64,000 nt of DNA from Methanoregula sp. SKADARSKE-2 (GTDB lineage Archaea; Halobacteriota; Methanomicrobia; Methanomicrobiales; Methanospirillaceae): contig CP121470.1 of NCBI GenBank assembly GCA_030919125.1, positions 1,885,074 to 1,949,073 of the forward strand, written 5' to 3'. Shown in pieces: positions 47,324 to 56,174 of this stretch. Each line of letters starts with the position of its first letter. The stretch's first letter is position 1. Both the position numbers and the translations under genes were made by a program. Below the pieces are notes generated by a model, which saw only the letters and a program-made list of their open reading frames with translations, was not told where the DNA came from and did no database searches.

Positions 47324-48001
47324 ATGGTAATACACGAAGGAGATTTTATCAGACTGAGCTATACCGGCAGCATTAACGGTGCTGTTTTCGATACCACGAA
47401 TGAAGAGGAAGCAAAAAAAGCCGGTATCCACAGCCCGAATGCGATCTACGGCCCGGTAACCGTCTGTGTCGGCCAGAAGCATGTCATTGTCGGTCTCGAC
47501 GAGGAACTTGTCGGCAAGGAAGCGGGTGCAGAGGGAGAGGTGGTCGTTGCCCCGGAGAAAGCGTTTGGCGAACGCGACCCCAAACGGATCCAGTCATACC
47601 CGAAGAACAAGTTCTCCGAGAAGCCTGTCCGGGGTATGCCCGTCAAGATCGATGACCAGGGTGAAGGGACCGTAGTCGATCTCATCGGGAACCGGGTCAT
47701 TGTTGACTTCAACCCGCAACTCGCCGGCCAGACGCTGACCTACTCCTACAAGATCGAGGAGAAAGTACCAGCACCCCTCGACCAGCTCAAGGGTATTGTC
47801 CGGCTGTACTCCGGGAAGGAGATGGAGATCTCCATGGATGACGGAAGAGCAACGGTCACGCTCCCCGCCGGCATCAATTATGACCGCCGCTGGCTTCTCT
47901 GGCGCGGGCGGATCCTCCACGAAGGCTTCGAGCTGATCAAGGGCATATCCGAAATTGTTCTTGTCGAGTCTTTCAAGAGACCCGAGAAGAAGGAAGAATA
48001 A
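47324..48001 (+). CDS. FKBP-type peptidyl-prolyl isomerase (SlyD-like)
   Basis: The 225-residue cytosolic protein begins with the FKBP fold (GDFIRLSYTGSINGAVFDTT) and carries an IF domain insertion (PEKAFGERDPKRIQSYPKNK), then returns to the barrel. The C-terminal extension of about 80 residues (LDQLKGIVRLYSGKEMEIS) is typical of long archaeal FKBPs. It acts as a prolyl isomerase and chaperone. AGGTGA lies 4 bases before the ATG. T-rich sequence follows the stop. Confidence 0.93.
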   Translation: MVIHEGDFIRLSYTGSINGAVFDTTNEEEAKKAGIHSPNAIYGPVTVCVGQKHVIVGLDEELVGKEAGAEGEVVVAPEKAFGERDPKRIQSYPKNKFSEKPVRGMPVKIDDQGEGTVVDLIGNRVIVDFNPQLAGQTLTYSYKIEEKVPAPLDQLKGIVRLYSGKEMEISMDDGRATVTLPAGINYDRRWLLWRGRILHEGFELIKGISEIVLVESFKRPEKKEE

Positions 48002-48464
48002 TTTAATCTTTTTTTCAAAAGGGCTGGTTTTCCGGCTTGAGAGATTCATCACGATAAATCATCCCCTCTTGAGAGCTCTGTCTCTCGTTTGCCGGTCCCG
48101 CAGAGGACGATGCCACCTCCTCCGAAACCTGCCGGTCACCTTCTCCCCGCAGGATAACCGAAACGGGCCGGCATCTGCCGTGAGATCGTAGGATTGCGGA
48201 TCCGGAACCGGATTGATCCCCCTCATCCTTGCGATCCCTCCGACCGATCGTGCGGTAAGGTCCCCACCCCAAAAATCTTTTGTCGGGTTGGGAGATCGGG
48301 ACCCGGGTCGGGTCTGATCGGGTCTGTTGGTTTTTTTAAAAAAAAACCTTCAACAAACTCATAAAGGGAGAACAGACGATCACTTCATTCTTCTTTTTTT
48401 GGAGAGGAAGAAGCCGGAAGCTCTTTTTATCGGGATAACCCAAAGAGCGAACTGAGGAAGGCTG
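48002..48464. other. intergenic region, no supported gene
   Basis: About 460 bases separate the FKBP gene and the phosphoesterase gene. It holds T- and A-tracts (about 48334-48348) and short overlapping shadow frames. No structured RNA was recognised. Confidence 0.4.
48009..48015 (+). terminator. T7 tract after the FKBP gene
   Basis: A run of T begins eight bases after the stop codon, a typical archaeal termination signal. Confidence 0.45.
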
Positions 48465-49070
48465 ATGAAAAAACCCAAGAGAACGATCGCCGATCTCACA
48501 AGGGTCAGGCTGACCCTGACCTCTCTTCCAAAAGAAGACGGGGGGCCTCATCTCAGGGATAGGGCACGGGATGACTTCCCTGCCGAGCCCACGGGTCACG
48601 GTAACTCCCTGGGGAACCCGGCATTGAACAATTATCACGAGAGAAGAGATTTTAGCAAAACCAGGGAACCGGAAGGTGGTACAACCATGACAGAAAAAGG
48701 AGATTATTTTGTTATCCACGAGCATCACGCACGGCACCCGCATTATGACCTCCGGCTCGAACGGGGCGGGGTGCTGAAGAGCTGGGCGGTGCCAAAGGGG
48801 ATCCCCGGGGTGCCGGGAGAGAAGCATCTCGCAATCTCAGTCGAAGATCACCCTATCGAGTACGGGCATTTCGAAGGAACCATACCCGAAGGAGAGTACG
48901 GGGCCGGAACGGTCTCAATCTGGGATAAGGGAAGGTACGAGACAAAACACTGGGAGGATGCAAAGATTGAGATCCTCTTCCACGGTAAGCGACTGGAGGG
49001 GCATTATCTCCTTGTTCCCTTCAGACGTGCGGGGAAGAACGAATGGCTCATCTTCAAAGCAGGGGGATAA
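48465..49070 (+). CDS. stand-alone LigD-type DNA 3'-phosphoesterase domain
   Basis: The 201-residue protein matches the phosphoesterase (PE) module of bacterial NHEJ ligase D: NYHERRDFSKTREPEGG before the core, HEHHARHPHYDLRLERGG with the catalytic His residues, LKSWAVPKGIP, and VEDHPIEYGHFEGTIPEGEYG. PE trims 3'-phosphate and 3'-ribonucleotide ends before ligation. There is no ligase or polymerase domain. ATG 48465 has AGGAAGG upstream; the alternative at 48687 would lose the conserved RDFSKTxEP segment. Confidence 0.9.
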   Translation: MKKPKRTIADLTRVRLTLTSLPKEDGGPHLRDRARDDFPAEPTGHGNSLGNPALNNYHERRDFSKTREPEGGTTMTEKGDYFVIHEHHARHPHYDLRLERGGVLKSWAVPKGIPGVPGEKHLAISVEDHPIEYGHFEGTIPEGEYGAGTVSIWDKGRYETKHWEDAKIEILFHGKRLEGHYLLVPFRRAGKNEWLIFKAGG

Positions 49071-49096
49071 CAGCAGCACGTGAAATTCAGATATTT

Positions 49097-49104
49097 AAAA
49101 AAAA
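49097..49104 (-). terminator. T-tract terminator for the membrane FKBP gene
   Basis: A run of eight A on the plus strand (T on the minus strand) directly follows the stop codon of the minus-strand FKBP gene and sits between two convergent genes. Confidence 0.45.
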
Positions 49105-49770
49105 TCAGGGAGTCTTTCCGGGAAGGGGACCGGTGCCCGGATTGGCGGAGACCAGCTGGATGGTAAAGATCAGAGGTTGCCCGGCAAGCGGATGATTGCC
49201 ATCGATCGTTAACGTTTCCGGGGTGACATCGAGAACCATTACCTGGCTTGCCACGCCCGTCGAAGGATTCCGGTACGTGAGCATATCACCCTTCGTAAGA
49301 TTCAGCGTGGCAAGGGGCCCGGTCCGGTTCAGGAGATGGATATACTCGGGATGGTAGGGTCCATACGCCTGCTCGACCGGAAGATTCACTGTCGTTGCCT
49401 GGCCGGCCCTCAGGCCGATGATCGCGTTCTCAAAACCCGTAATCGCCTGGTGGGAACCTATCGTGAACGTCATCGGGGTTCCGCTGGTCACGGAGTCAAA
49501 GACCGTTCCGTTCGGAAACGTCCCTGTATAGTACACCGAGACGGAATCCCCGGCTGCTGCCATTGAACCCGTACCGGAGAGACTACCCCGGACTACCGGT
49601 TTCTGGGTCAGGGATGGGTTCGCACCCGGTGCGAGCAGGACAAATGCTGCGACGGCAAGGGCGCCGATAATGATAAACGCCCCAAGGGCAATGAAAAGGG
49701 TCCTCTTCGGTATCATCCGGTTGCTCTCCTCCGCTCCTGTTTTATTTTTAAACGTGTCTGGTTTACTCAT
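49105..49770 (-). CDS. membrane-anchored FKBP-type peptidyl-prolyl isomerase
   Basis: The 221-residue protein has a short cytosolic N-terminus, one membrane segment (about 25-48) and an exported FKBP domain (GDSVSVYYTGTFPNGTVFDS; ITGFENAIIGLRAGQATTVN; EQAYGPYHPEY). Residues after the barrel insert complete the fold. It probably helps fold proteins outside the membrane. Convergent with the phosphoesterase gene. Confidence 0.9.
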   Translation of the reverse strand: MSKPDTFKNKTGAEESNRMIPKRTLFIALGAFIIIGALAVAAFVLLAPGANPSLTQKPVVRGSLSGTGSMAAAGDSVSVYYTGTFPNGTVFDSVTSGTPMTFTIGSHQAITGFENAIIGLRAGQATTVNLPVEQAYGPYHPEYIHLLNRTGPLATLNLTKGDMLTYRNPSTGVASQVMVLDVTPETLTIDGNHPLAGQPLIFTIQLVSANPGTGPLPGKTP

Positions 49771-49970
49771 GCGCTTCGATCCTCAAGTATATCCATTGTT
49801 CTCCTGTAAATATCGTTATGGATGTCTCCTGAGGGCGATTTTACCGTGTAACCGGTCCCTGAGCGAGGATTGAGGATCCTCTCCCGGACGGGATAATGAA
49901 AAGGGGATTTTAGGAGAAAGCGGGTATGAGAAAGAGTTATTAGTCAGGGAAAAAGCCGACCAGAAAAAAA

Positions 49971-51284
49971 TTACGCGAACATCCCGCCTTCGTGGTCAGG
50001 GTAACCGGTCCGGTTGAGATCTGCCCCAACCTTTGCAATCGCTGAGAGGAAATCTTCCGGAAGGATCGCAGGACGGTCTTTCCGGATCGCAAACATGCCC
50101 GCCTCCATGCAGATCGCGTGGAGGTCGGCACCATTTTTCCCCTCAGTCATCCTGGCGACCACGGGGAGATTGACCCTCTCATCCATGGCCAGCGCACGGC
50201 AATGAACTTTGAGGATCGAGAGCCTCCCCTCCTCATCCGGCAGGGGGATCTCGATGATACGATCGAACCGGCCGGGCCGGAGGAGGGCCTTGTCGAGGAT
50301 GTCTATCCGGTTTGTGGCTCCGATGATCTTCACATCGCCCCGGTTCTCAAACCCGTCCATGCCTGCCAGGAGCTGCATCAGCGTCCGCTGCACTTCGCGG
50401 TCACCGGAAGTGTTGGCTTCTGTCCTGGAGGCACCAACCGCATCGATCTCATCGATGAAGATAATGGTCGGTCCTCTCTTCCGGGCGAGATCGAAGAGCT
50501 CCCGGACGAGCCGTGCACCTTCACCAATATATTTCTGAACGAGTTCGGAGCCCACGACCCGCATGAAGTGGGCATTGGTCTCGTGAGCAACCGCTTTTGC
50601 AAGGAGGGTCTTGCCGGTTCCTGGAGGCCCGTAAAAGAGGACGCCTTTTGGGGGTTCGACACCGATGCGGAGGAAGAGATCCGGACGCTTGAGCGGGAGC
50701 TCGACTGCCTCCTTGATCTCATTGATCTGGAGCGATAGCCCGCCGATATCAGCATAGGTCTCCTGCGGAGTTCCGGCAAGTTCCATCCCATAGACCTGGG
50801 CATCGAAACTGCTCGGGATGAGCTCGACAATGGCAAGCGACTGCTGGTTGAGCGTTACCCTGACGCCAGGCTTCATCTCTTCGGGGTTTACGTTTGGCGA
50901 GCTGCGGACCATGAACCGGGGGCCGGCACTGCTCCGGACGATCACCCGGTTTGGATCGATAATATCCGTGATCGTGCCGATGATGAGCGGCGGGCTCCGG
51001 AGCTGCTCGCTCTCGCTTTTGAGCTTCCGCACTTCCCGCTCGTAACGGATCTTCTGGGTCTCGATATATCGCTTGTCGGCTTCGATCTGCCGGAGTTGCT
51101 CACGGAGTTCGAGGTTGCGGGATTCCAGGTTCGATACCCGTTCGAGCATCTGGGCCTCGAGCTCGTGCTTGTCCGCCTCGGTCTGGCTCAGCTGCTCCCG
51201 AAGCTGCTCGGAAAGTGACCGGTACAGCCGGAAAAGTTCCTCGGGGGTCTGAGGATCTGGTGACTGGTGGAGAGTGTCTGCCAT
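49971..51284 (-). CDS. proteasome-activating nucleotidase PAN-2
   Basis: The 437-residue paralogue of PAN-1 has a longer coiled coil (about 15-95, rich in EQLREQLxQxEADK), an OB domain, Walker A GPPGTGKT, Walker B IIFIDEID and RPGRFDR. The C-terminus GGMFA has Met-Phe-Ala in place of the HbYX Met-Tyr-x of PAN-1, so proteasome docking may differ. ATG 51284 ([10 protein letters not shown]) was chosen over a TTG four codons earlier. It diverges from the aMBF1 gene, with 55 bases between starts. Confidence 0.94.
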   Translation of the reverse strand: MADTLHQSPDPQTPEELFRLYRSLSEQLREQLSQTEADKHELEAQMLERVSNLESRNLELREQLRQIEADKRYIETQKIRYEREVRKLKSESEQLRSPPLIIGTITDIIDPNRVIVRSSAGPRFMVRSSPNVNPEEMKPGVRVTLNQQSLAIVELIPSSFDAQVYGMELAGTPQETYADIGGLSLQINEIKEAVELPLKRPDLFLRIGVEPPKGVLFYGPPGTGKTLLAKAVAHETNAHFMRVVGSELVQKYIGEGARLVRELFDLARKRGPTIIFIDEIDAVGASRTEANTSGDREVQRTLMQLLAGMDGFENRGDVKIIGATNRIDILDKALLRPGRFDRIIEIPLPDEEGRLSILKVHCRALAMDERVNLPVVARMTEGKNGADLHAICMEAGMFAIRKDRPAILPEDFLSAIAKVGADLNRTGYPDHEGGMFA

Positions 51285-51339
51285 CCCGTGTCTCAATTAG
51301 CTATATAGGGAAACTGCATATAAAGTGTTTGTGAGGATT

Positions 51340-51849
51340 ATGCAGTGCGAAATGTGCGGTGAAACGGTCCGCGGTATCCCGAAACTGGTGCGTGTTGAAG
51401 GTGCGGAACTGCAGGTCTGCAGCAAATGCGAAAAATACGGCACCGAAGTGCAGCAGAGGCGCGGGGAGGTGAAGCGACCGGCGGTTCCGCGATCTCCCGG
51501 GGCACCAGCACCGGGTCCTGTCACCCAGGCCGGTTACCGGAAGCGCGATCTCTTCGATTATATGGGGGGGGAGATCGTCGAAGATTACGCGGATCAGATA
51601 AAAAAGGCAAGGATGGAGAGGGGTTTCTCCCAGAAGGATCTTGCCATGCAAATGAAGGAGAAGGAGCACCTCCTCAAGAAGATTGAGAACGGAGAGCTGA
51701 TACCGGAAGACGACGTGAGGAAGAAGCTTGAGAAGGCCCTTGGGATCCGGCTCGTTGATGCACCCGCTGAGGATGCGGAGAAGAAGATCCAGAACAAACT
51801 CGCACCCACGCTCGGGGATGTGACCATCATCCGCAAAGTGAAAAAATAA
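51340..51849 (+). CDS. multiprotein bridging factor aMBF1
   Basis: The 169-residue protein begins with a zinc ribbon (CEMCG at 3-7, CSKCEKYG at about 32-39), continues with a Pro-rich linker, and has a C-terminal Xre-type helix-turn-helix (IKKARMERGFSQKDLAMQM; LLKKIENGELIPEDDVRKKL). aMBF1 binds the small ribosomal subunit and/or TBP. ATG 51340 directly starts the zinc ribbon; CTATATAGG near 51301 is a likely TATA element, giving a very short leader. T-tracts follow the stop. Confidence 0.92.
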   Translation: MQCEMCGETVRGIPKLVRVEGAELQVCSKCEKYGTEVQQRRGEVKRPAVPRSPGAPAPGPVTQAGYRKRDLFDYMGGEIVEDYADQIKKARMERGFSQKDLAMQMKEKEHLLKKIENGELIPEDDVRKKLEKALGIRLVDAPAEDAEKKIQNKLAPTLGDVTIIRKVKK

Positions 51850-51851
51850 TC

Positions 51852-51857
51852 TTTTTT
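51852..51857 (+). terminator. T-tract after aMBF1
   Basis: TTTTTT followed shortly by TTTTT lies just after the TAA stop, a typical archaeal terminator. Confidence 0.4.
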
Positions 51858-51972
51858 ACCGTTTTTCTCCGATCTCGGTGACCGGGTTGCGATTAAAATA
51901 TCCAGGACCTGCACCCACCTCGCGAGAGGCACAAACCAGGAATAAACCGGGATGGTGCCGGGCTGCCAGGGC

Positions 51973-53673
51973 TCAACGTATCCAGACAATTCTTGGCTCC
52001 CCGGCCATCTTCACCGGCTGAGGAAGCGATCCCAGGTACCCAACCAGGGCATCGAGATCACTCGGCCCATTTTCCACATTGGTCCCATCCTTAAACGTGG
52101 TATAACCGTCACTCCCGGAAGCAAGATAGTCGACCAGGGCAACCCGGTACATCTTATCCCCCTCAAGAGGAGCATCGCCGAACTGGATCCCGACGATCCT
52201 GCTCCCTGCGGGCAGGATCTCATTGTAGGTGTACGTGAGGCCGGATACACCAAGGGTATGCGGGGGGAGGGGGGCCTGCCACTGCCGCTCCAGAACTGCC
52301 TTTATCTGGCTGCCGGAGGGGGTCATCGTCTCAATCGTGTTGGAGAACGGCTGCACGGAATAGAGGTTGCCCCACGTAACATTTCCCGGCAGGATATCAG
52401 CCCGCAGTGAGCCCATGGGGATAAAACCGATATCGGCAGCCACCGCATATCGCTGGCTGTCCGCAACCAGGTGGCCGAGTGCAGACTCACCGGCAGGGTT
52501 TTGCGTCCTTGTGATATCCGTTGCTGCGACCGCAATCACGCGGCCGGTCTGGGAAGAGATAACCCTCTCATAATCAGCAAGAAAGGCGGTTGCCCGGAGA
52601 TCCGGAGTAGTTCCGGGGGAACGGTCTGCAAAATCCGGAACTATCCGTGCTGTTTTACCCGTGATCTCACCCGTAACCGGATCGATGAGGAGATCCAGCT
52701 CGGCAAATGCCTGACCGTAACTGTATGCCTGGGTAACAAGAACCGGCTTCCCCCCGGCATTATCCAGGTAAGCATTCGTAAACATGTGGGTTTGACCGGA
52801 GAGAACGACATCCACATCAGGATCGAGACCGGCCACAATATCCTTCACCCTCCCGGTTACATCCCCCCCGGCCGGGTGGGACCTTCATATACGATCTGGC
52901 TGCCACCTTCGTGGAGGAGGACGACGATTGCATGCACGCCCTGGTTCTGGATCTCGGGGATATACCGGTTGATGGATACTGATTCGTTCAGGAACGTAAC
53001 GTCCTGCACATTCTCCGGCATCTCCAGCGAGACGGTATTTACGGTATCTGCACCGATAAATGCGATTTTAGCCCCCCCTCCATTCCGGATTACATATGGC
53101 GGGGCAATAAGGGTCCCGTTTGCCTTCCAGACAATATTCGAACAGACGTAAGCGGCAAGGGCCCCCGGGTAAGGATCGCTGATATGGGTGATTGTCGTCG
53201 CCCCGTCCCCGCCGTTGATCTTCCGCAGCAGTTCGGTTGTGCCCTTATCAAACTCATGATTGCCGAACCCGGCGATCATGTTGCATGAGGCACTGCAGCC
53301 CCGAAAACCCTAGCCGCAGCAGTCATTGCCAAAACCATTGAAGAAGAGAATGGCCGGTTCATCAAGAAGCAGCCAGGACTCAGGCGGGGATGCACCTACT
53401 ACGTCTCCGGGGAGGGCAATGAAGACCGCCGCAGGGGTTCCTTTTGAGATCGCGGCACGGAGATATCTTCCCCGCAGGCAGCTGCCCGTGAAAGTCGTTC
53501 GCCGCAAGGATCCGGACATGAATGCCTCCATTGGCACTCTCTGAGCCCGGACCGGCAGGGATTGCATTCCACGATAAAGCCATGGTGCCAAGTACAATCA
53601 GCAGGAGAAAACAGAACCCGATGAGGACCTTTTTCCCTACGGGAAGGTTAAAAGAGAGAAAACCCGGTGCCAT
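51973..53673 (-). pseudogene. 5'-nucleotidase/UshA-family phosphoesterase with several frameshifts
   Basis: From ATG 53673 an exported protein starts (membrane segment VLIGFCFLLLIVLG) and reads HVRILAANDFHGQLPAG, the metal motif of the family. Frames then change near 53475 (to YLRAAISKGTPAAVF), near 53340, and near 53285 (to MIAGFGNHEFDKGT, the GNHE motif). Another change in the G7 run at 52862-52868 leads to DVVLSGQTHMF and the C-terminal nucleotidase domain (IGFIPMGSLRADI; DYLASGSDGYTTF), ending at 51973. All domains are there, about 566 residues in total, but at least four single-base changes break the gene. Several lie in homopolymers, so base-call error is possible. Confidence 0.8.
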
Positions 53674-53909
53674 TGAGAGAGGTGTTGCATGGGGGCATAT
53701 ATATTCGCCGGAACCGGCGGTCTTTTTGGGGCTTGGGCGGATCTGGAGGCAGAGAATTTTCCTGGGCAGCCCCACGGTCGCGTGAGTGAAAAAAATCTTT
53801 CATTCAACGCTTGTTTTTTTCTTCTTCACAAGCGATATTGTGGTGAGTAAGGCTGGGTTCATGGGAAAAAGGGTGGTGTATGATAACGGTTTTCGTTCCG
53901 GTTTTTGGT

Positions 53910-54879
53910 TGTGATATCCCGAATTGATTTTACACATATAACCATTTCTGCGCATATTTCAGAATCCTCTCCTGGGGTAGACGGTACCAGAATGCGTTAT
54001 AAGGCTCATCGAAATCGAGACTCACTCATGTGAGGTTTGATGACATTGTGCCAGTGAAGAATTTTATCGACAGAACCGAACTTCGCGATCCTTCGTTCGA
54101 CTTCTCCGAAGAACCGTTCAATTTTGCCGTTCGTTTGAGGGTGTTTTATCCTGGTTGGGATGGGTTTTATGTTGTGATGAACAAGGAACTCTCCGAATTT
54201 ATGATGGGCCTATTCACGGTTCCGAGCTGAAACGAATTGTGTACTGTTGTCAGTGAGGATCTCGCGGGGCGTACCTTACATCTGGAATCCCTGATTCAGC
54301 ACCGTGAGAGTGTTCTCGGTAGTTGGAGAATCGAATACCCCGTAGCAGGTGATGAGGCGGGATGAATCATCCATGAATGTGATCAGCCATTTCTTCGATC
54401 CTTTAAGTTCGAACTCTTTCCAGTCTCCCTGCCCCATCGACATGGAATGAGTATGTTCATACCGAACATATTTCCGCTGTTGCCGTTTTTTCATGTTGAT
54501 CTCCACCAGACCGTGGTTCAACAATACCCGATAGATTCGATTATGCGGGATATGGATTCCGTGTGTTTCCTCAATCTTCTTCTCCAGATGGATTGGACCA
54601 ATGTTGTTGGATTGATAGGTTGCGAGGATCAACTCTTCTGCTCGATCATCGATGGCGTGGGGCTTTCTTCCAGATTGCCTGAGTACCGGATATTCCCCCG
54701 ATTCTCTGAACGGGTTGATGAACTGATACACTCGTTGACGGGTAATCTGGAAATACCGGGCAATCTCAACAACGGGTTTATCATTGACACATTGCTGAAT
54801 GATCCTCTGGATAGCCCCATTCGATAAGTTGCTCAAATCGGTATTTACATCTGATGTCAAATGATTTCGGGATAGGACA
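53910..54879 (-). mobile_element. 970-bp IS481-like insertion sequence, copy 2
   Basis: This is the same element as 10747-11716, same orientation and same length, with identical ends and at least five substitutions. Flanks (TTTGGT on the left, GGCATT on the right) show no target duplication. Confidence 0.9.
53930..54860 (-). pseudogene. IS481-like transposase, inactive, copy 2
   Basis: It carries the same TAA after FQM, the same TAG after SARNRE and the same 4-bp GAGT duplication as copy 1. Amino-acid differences from copy 1 are few (for example LITFMDD for LIAFMDD, KPHAIDD for KPQAIDD). The catalytic Asp, Asp and Glu regions are all still recognisable across the broken frames. A trans-acting transposase would be required for movement. 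Confidence 0.85.
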
Positions 54880-55001
54880 GGCATTCTCCTGTGCAGGATT
54901 GCTTATATCTTTTAAAAAAGGAGCCGCAACAGGAATATTTCAGGATAAGGAACAATTTTTTCCTTCGTCCGAGGGTACCGTTGAAAAGAAGAAGATTTGG
55001 T

Positions 55002-55208
55002 TTACTGGGACTTTGCAGCCAAGTCAACGTCTTCTTTCTTGATCGTCTTGCGGCCAGCGTGTTCGGCAAGCTTGTTTGCTTCCTTGGTCAGCTGTGCAAT
55101 GTACCTCTCTGCCTTGACAACGAGTGCTTCTGCTGCGTCGCTTCCAACGCGTTCGGCTCCGTTCTTCTTTGCAATCCGTACAACGGCTGCGATTGGTAAA
55201 TCTGCCAT
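55002..55208 (-). CDS. archaeal histone (HMf-type)
   Basis: The 68-residue protein is a single histone fold: DLPIAAVVRIAKKNGAERVG (helix 1 and loop), a long central helix (DAAEALVVKAERYIAQLTKE) and TIKKEDVDLAAKS at the end. It wraps DNA as dimers and larger oligomers. The leader holds a GAGGTAA ribosome site (55214-55220) and an AT-rich TATA element (55239-55251), so it is well set for strong expression. Confidence 0.97.
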   Translation of the reverse strand: MADLPIAAVVRIAKKNGAERVGSDAAEALVVKAERYIAQLTKEANKLAEHAGRKTIKKEDVDLAAKSQ

Positions 55209-55213
55209 GTCTC

Positions 55214-55251
55214 TTACCTCAATCTAAAAAGTATCTGGATATATATAAAAA
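55214..55251 (-). promoter_or_regulatory. histone promoter and ribosome-binding site
   Basis: On the minus strand TTTTTATATATAT (55239-55251) is a strong TATA element, and TTGAGGTAAGAGAC precedes the ATG at 55208, with GAGGT complementary to the 16S rRNA 3' end. Confidence 0.65.
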
Positions 55252-55406
55252 CTTTCTGGGGAAATCCCTCATTTTATCCGCAAATACCGGATTGGGAGGC
55301 ATGTCTTGCTGTTTATGGGAATCCAGCCGCAAAACTTCGCAGAATATTTTTTTTATCTCCATTTAATCAGTTTTTTCGAAAAAAAGAGCATTTTAATGAC
55401 TTTAAA

Positions 55407-56174
55407 TTATTCCAACAAAGATGCGGCGAGCAATAGCGCATTGGTGTAATTTGGTGAGGCGCGCGAAGTATCCACGAAAATTTTGCTGATATTTACGACA
55501 GGCGCGCCATGGCTGGTTCCCCCTCCCAGGAACGTCAGTGTGCGGAAGACGAGGTTACCCGATACACCATCTGGGGCGATGATGAGACCGCAGTCCTCTA
55601 TTGCATCTTCAATGAGGATCTCGTGGTGGGTTGCATCGCCGAGCTTTGCCACGAGCTCGGCATCCGCCAAGCTTGCATCCACCCGCGGGTGCCGGCCGAG
55701 ATCTCCAAGCCTGCCTCCGGACAGCACGCCGACTCTCTCCGGCAGGCCGAACTTCTTTGCTATGGCCCGGCCCTTCCGGATCAGCTCCAGTTTCTGGGGA
55801 ACTGACCATCCCTCGTCGATCCCCACCGGGGCGAGCAGGAATTTTTTGCCGCCCGGCGTCTCGAGGAGTACGATACGCTCGAGATGGTCCACACCAGCCG
55901 CTCTCATAAGCGCTTTGAGGACTGCAGTTGCCGGAAGTGTTCCCCGCACAGCCGCATCGATCCTGCCGGCTATGAGATCCTCTGCCATCACCTGTTCGGG
56001 ATGGGTATCTTCTTCCAGCCGCACGGGTCCGGTGACCATGCTCCTGGTAACGGTTCCCGGCTTACAATAACATACTACCTCCAGGCAGGGAGAACCCGCG
56101 GCAATTGCACTCTCGAGTACCTTGCCTCCATCCTCTGCTATACCGATGCCAATCCGCTTTACCACACCCTGCAT
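55407..56174 (-). CDS. methanogenesis marker protein 4
   Basis: The 255-residue protein resembles the phosphate acyltransferase/PlsX-like marker protein 4 that is found only in methanogens (VKRIGIGIAEDGGKVLESA; LLETPGGKKFLLAPVGIDEG; GVLSGGRLGDLGRHPRVDAS; LIIAPDGVSGNLVFRTLTFL). The role is not established in detail; it is thought to work in assembly or modification linked to methyl-coenzyme M reductase or its cofactors. Its start overlaps the end of marker 2 by 16 bases, so the two are translated together. Confidence 0.85.
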   Translation of the reverse strand: MQGVVKRIGIGIAEDGGKVLESAIAAGSPCLEVVCYCKPGTVTRSMVTGPVRLEEDTHPEQVMAEDLIAGRIDAAVRGTLPATAVLKALMRAAGVDHLERIVLLETPGGKKFLLAPVGIDEGWSVPQKLELIRKGRAIAKKFGLPERVGVLSGGRLGDLGRHPRVDASLADAELVAKLGDATHHEILIEDAIEDCGLIIAPDGVSGNLVFRTLTFLGGGTSHGAPVVNISKIFVDTSRASPNYTNALLLAASLLE

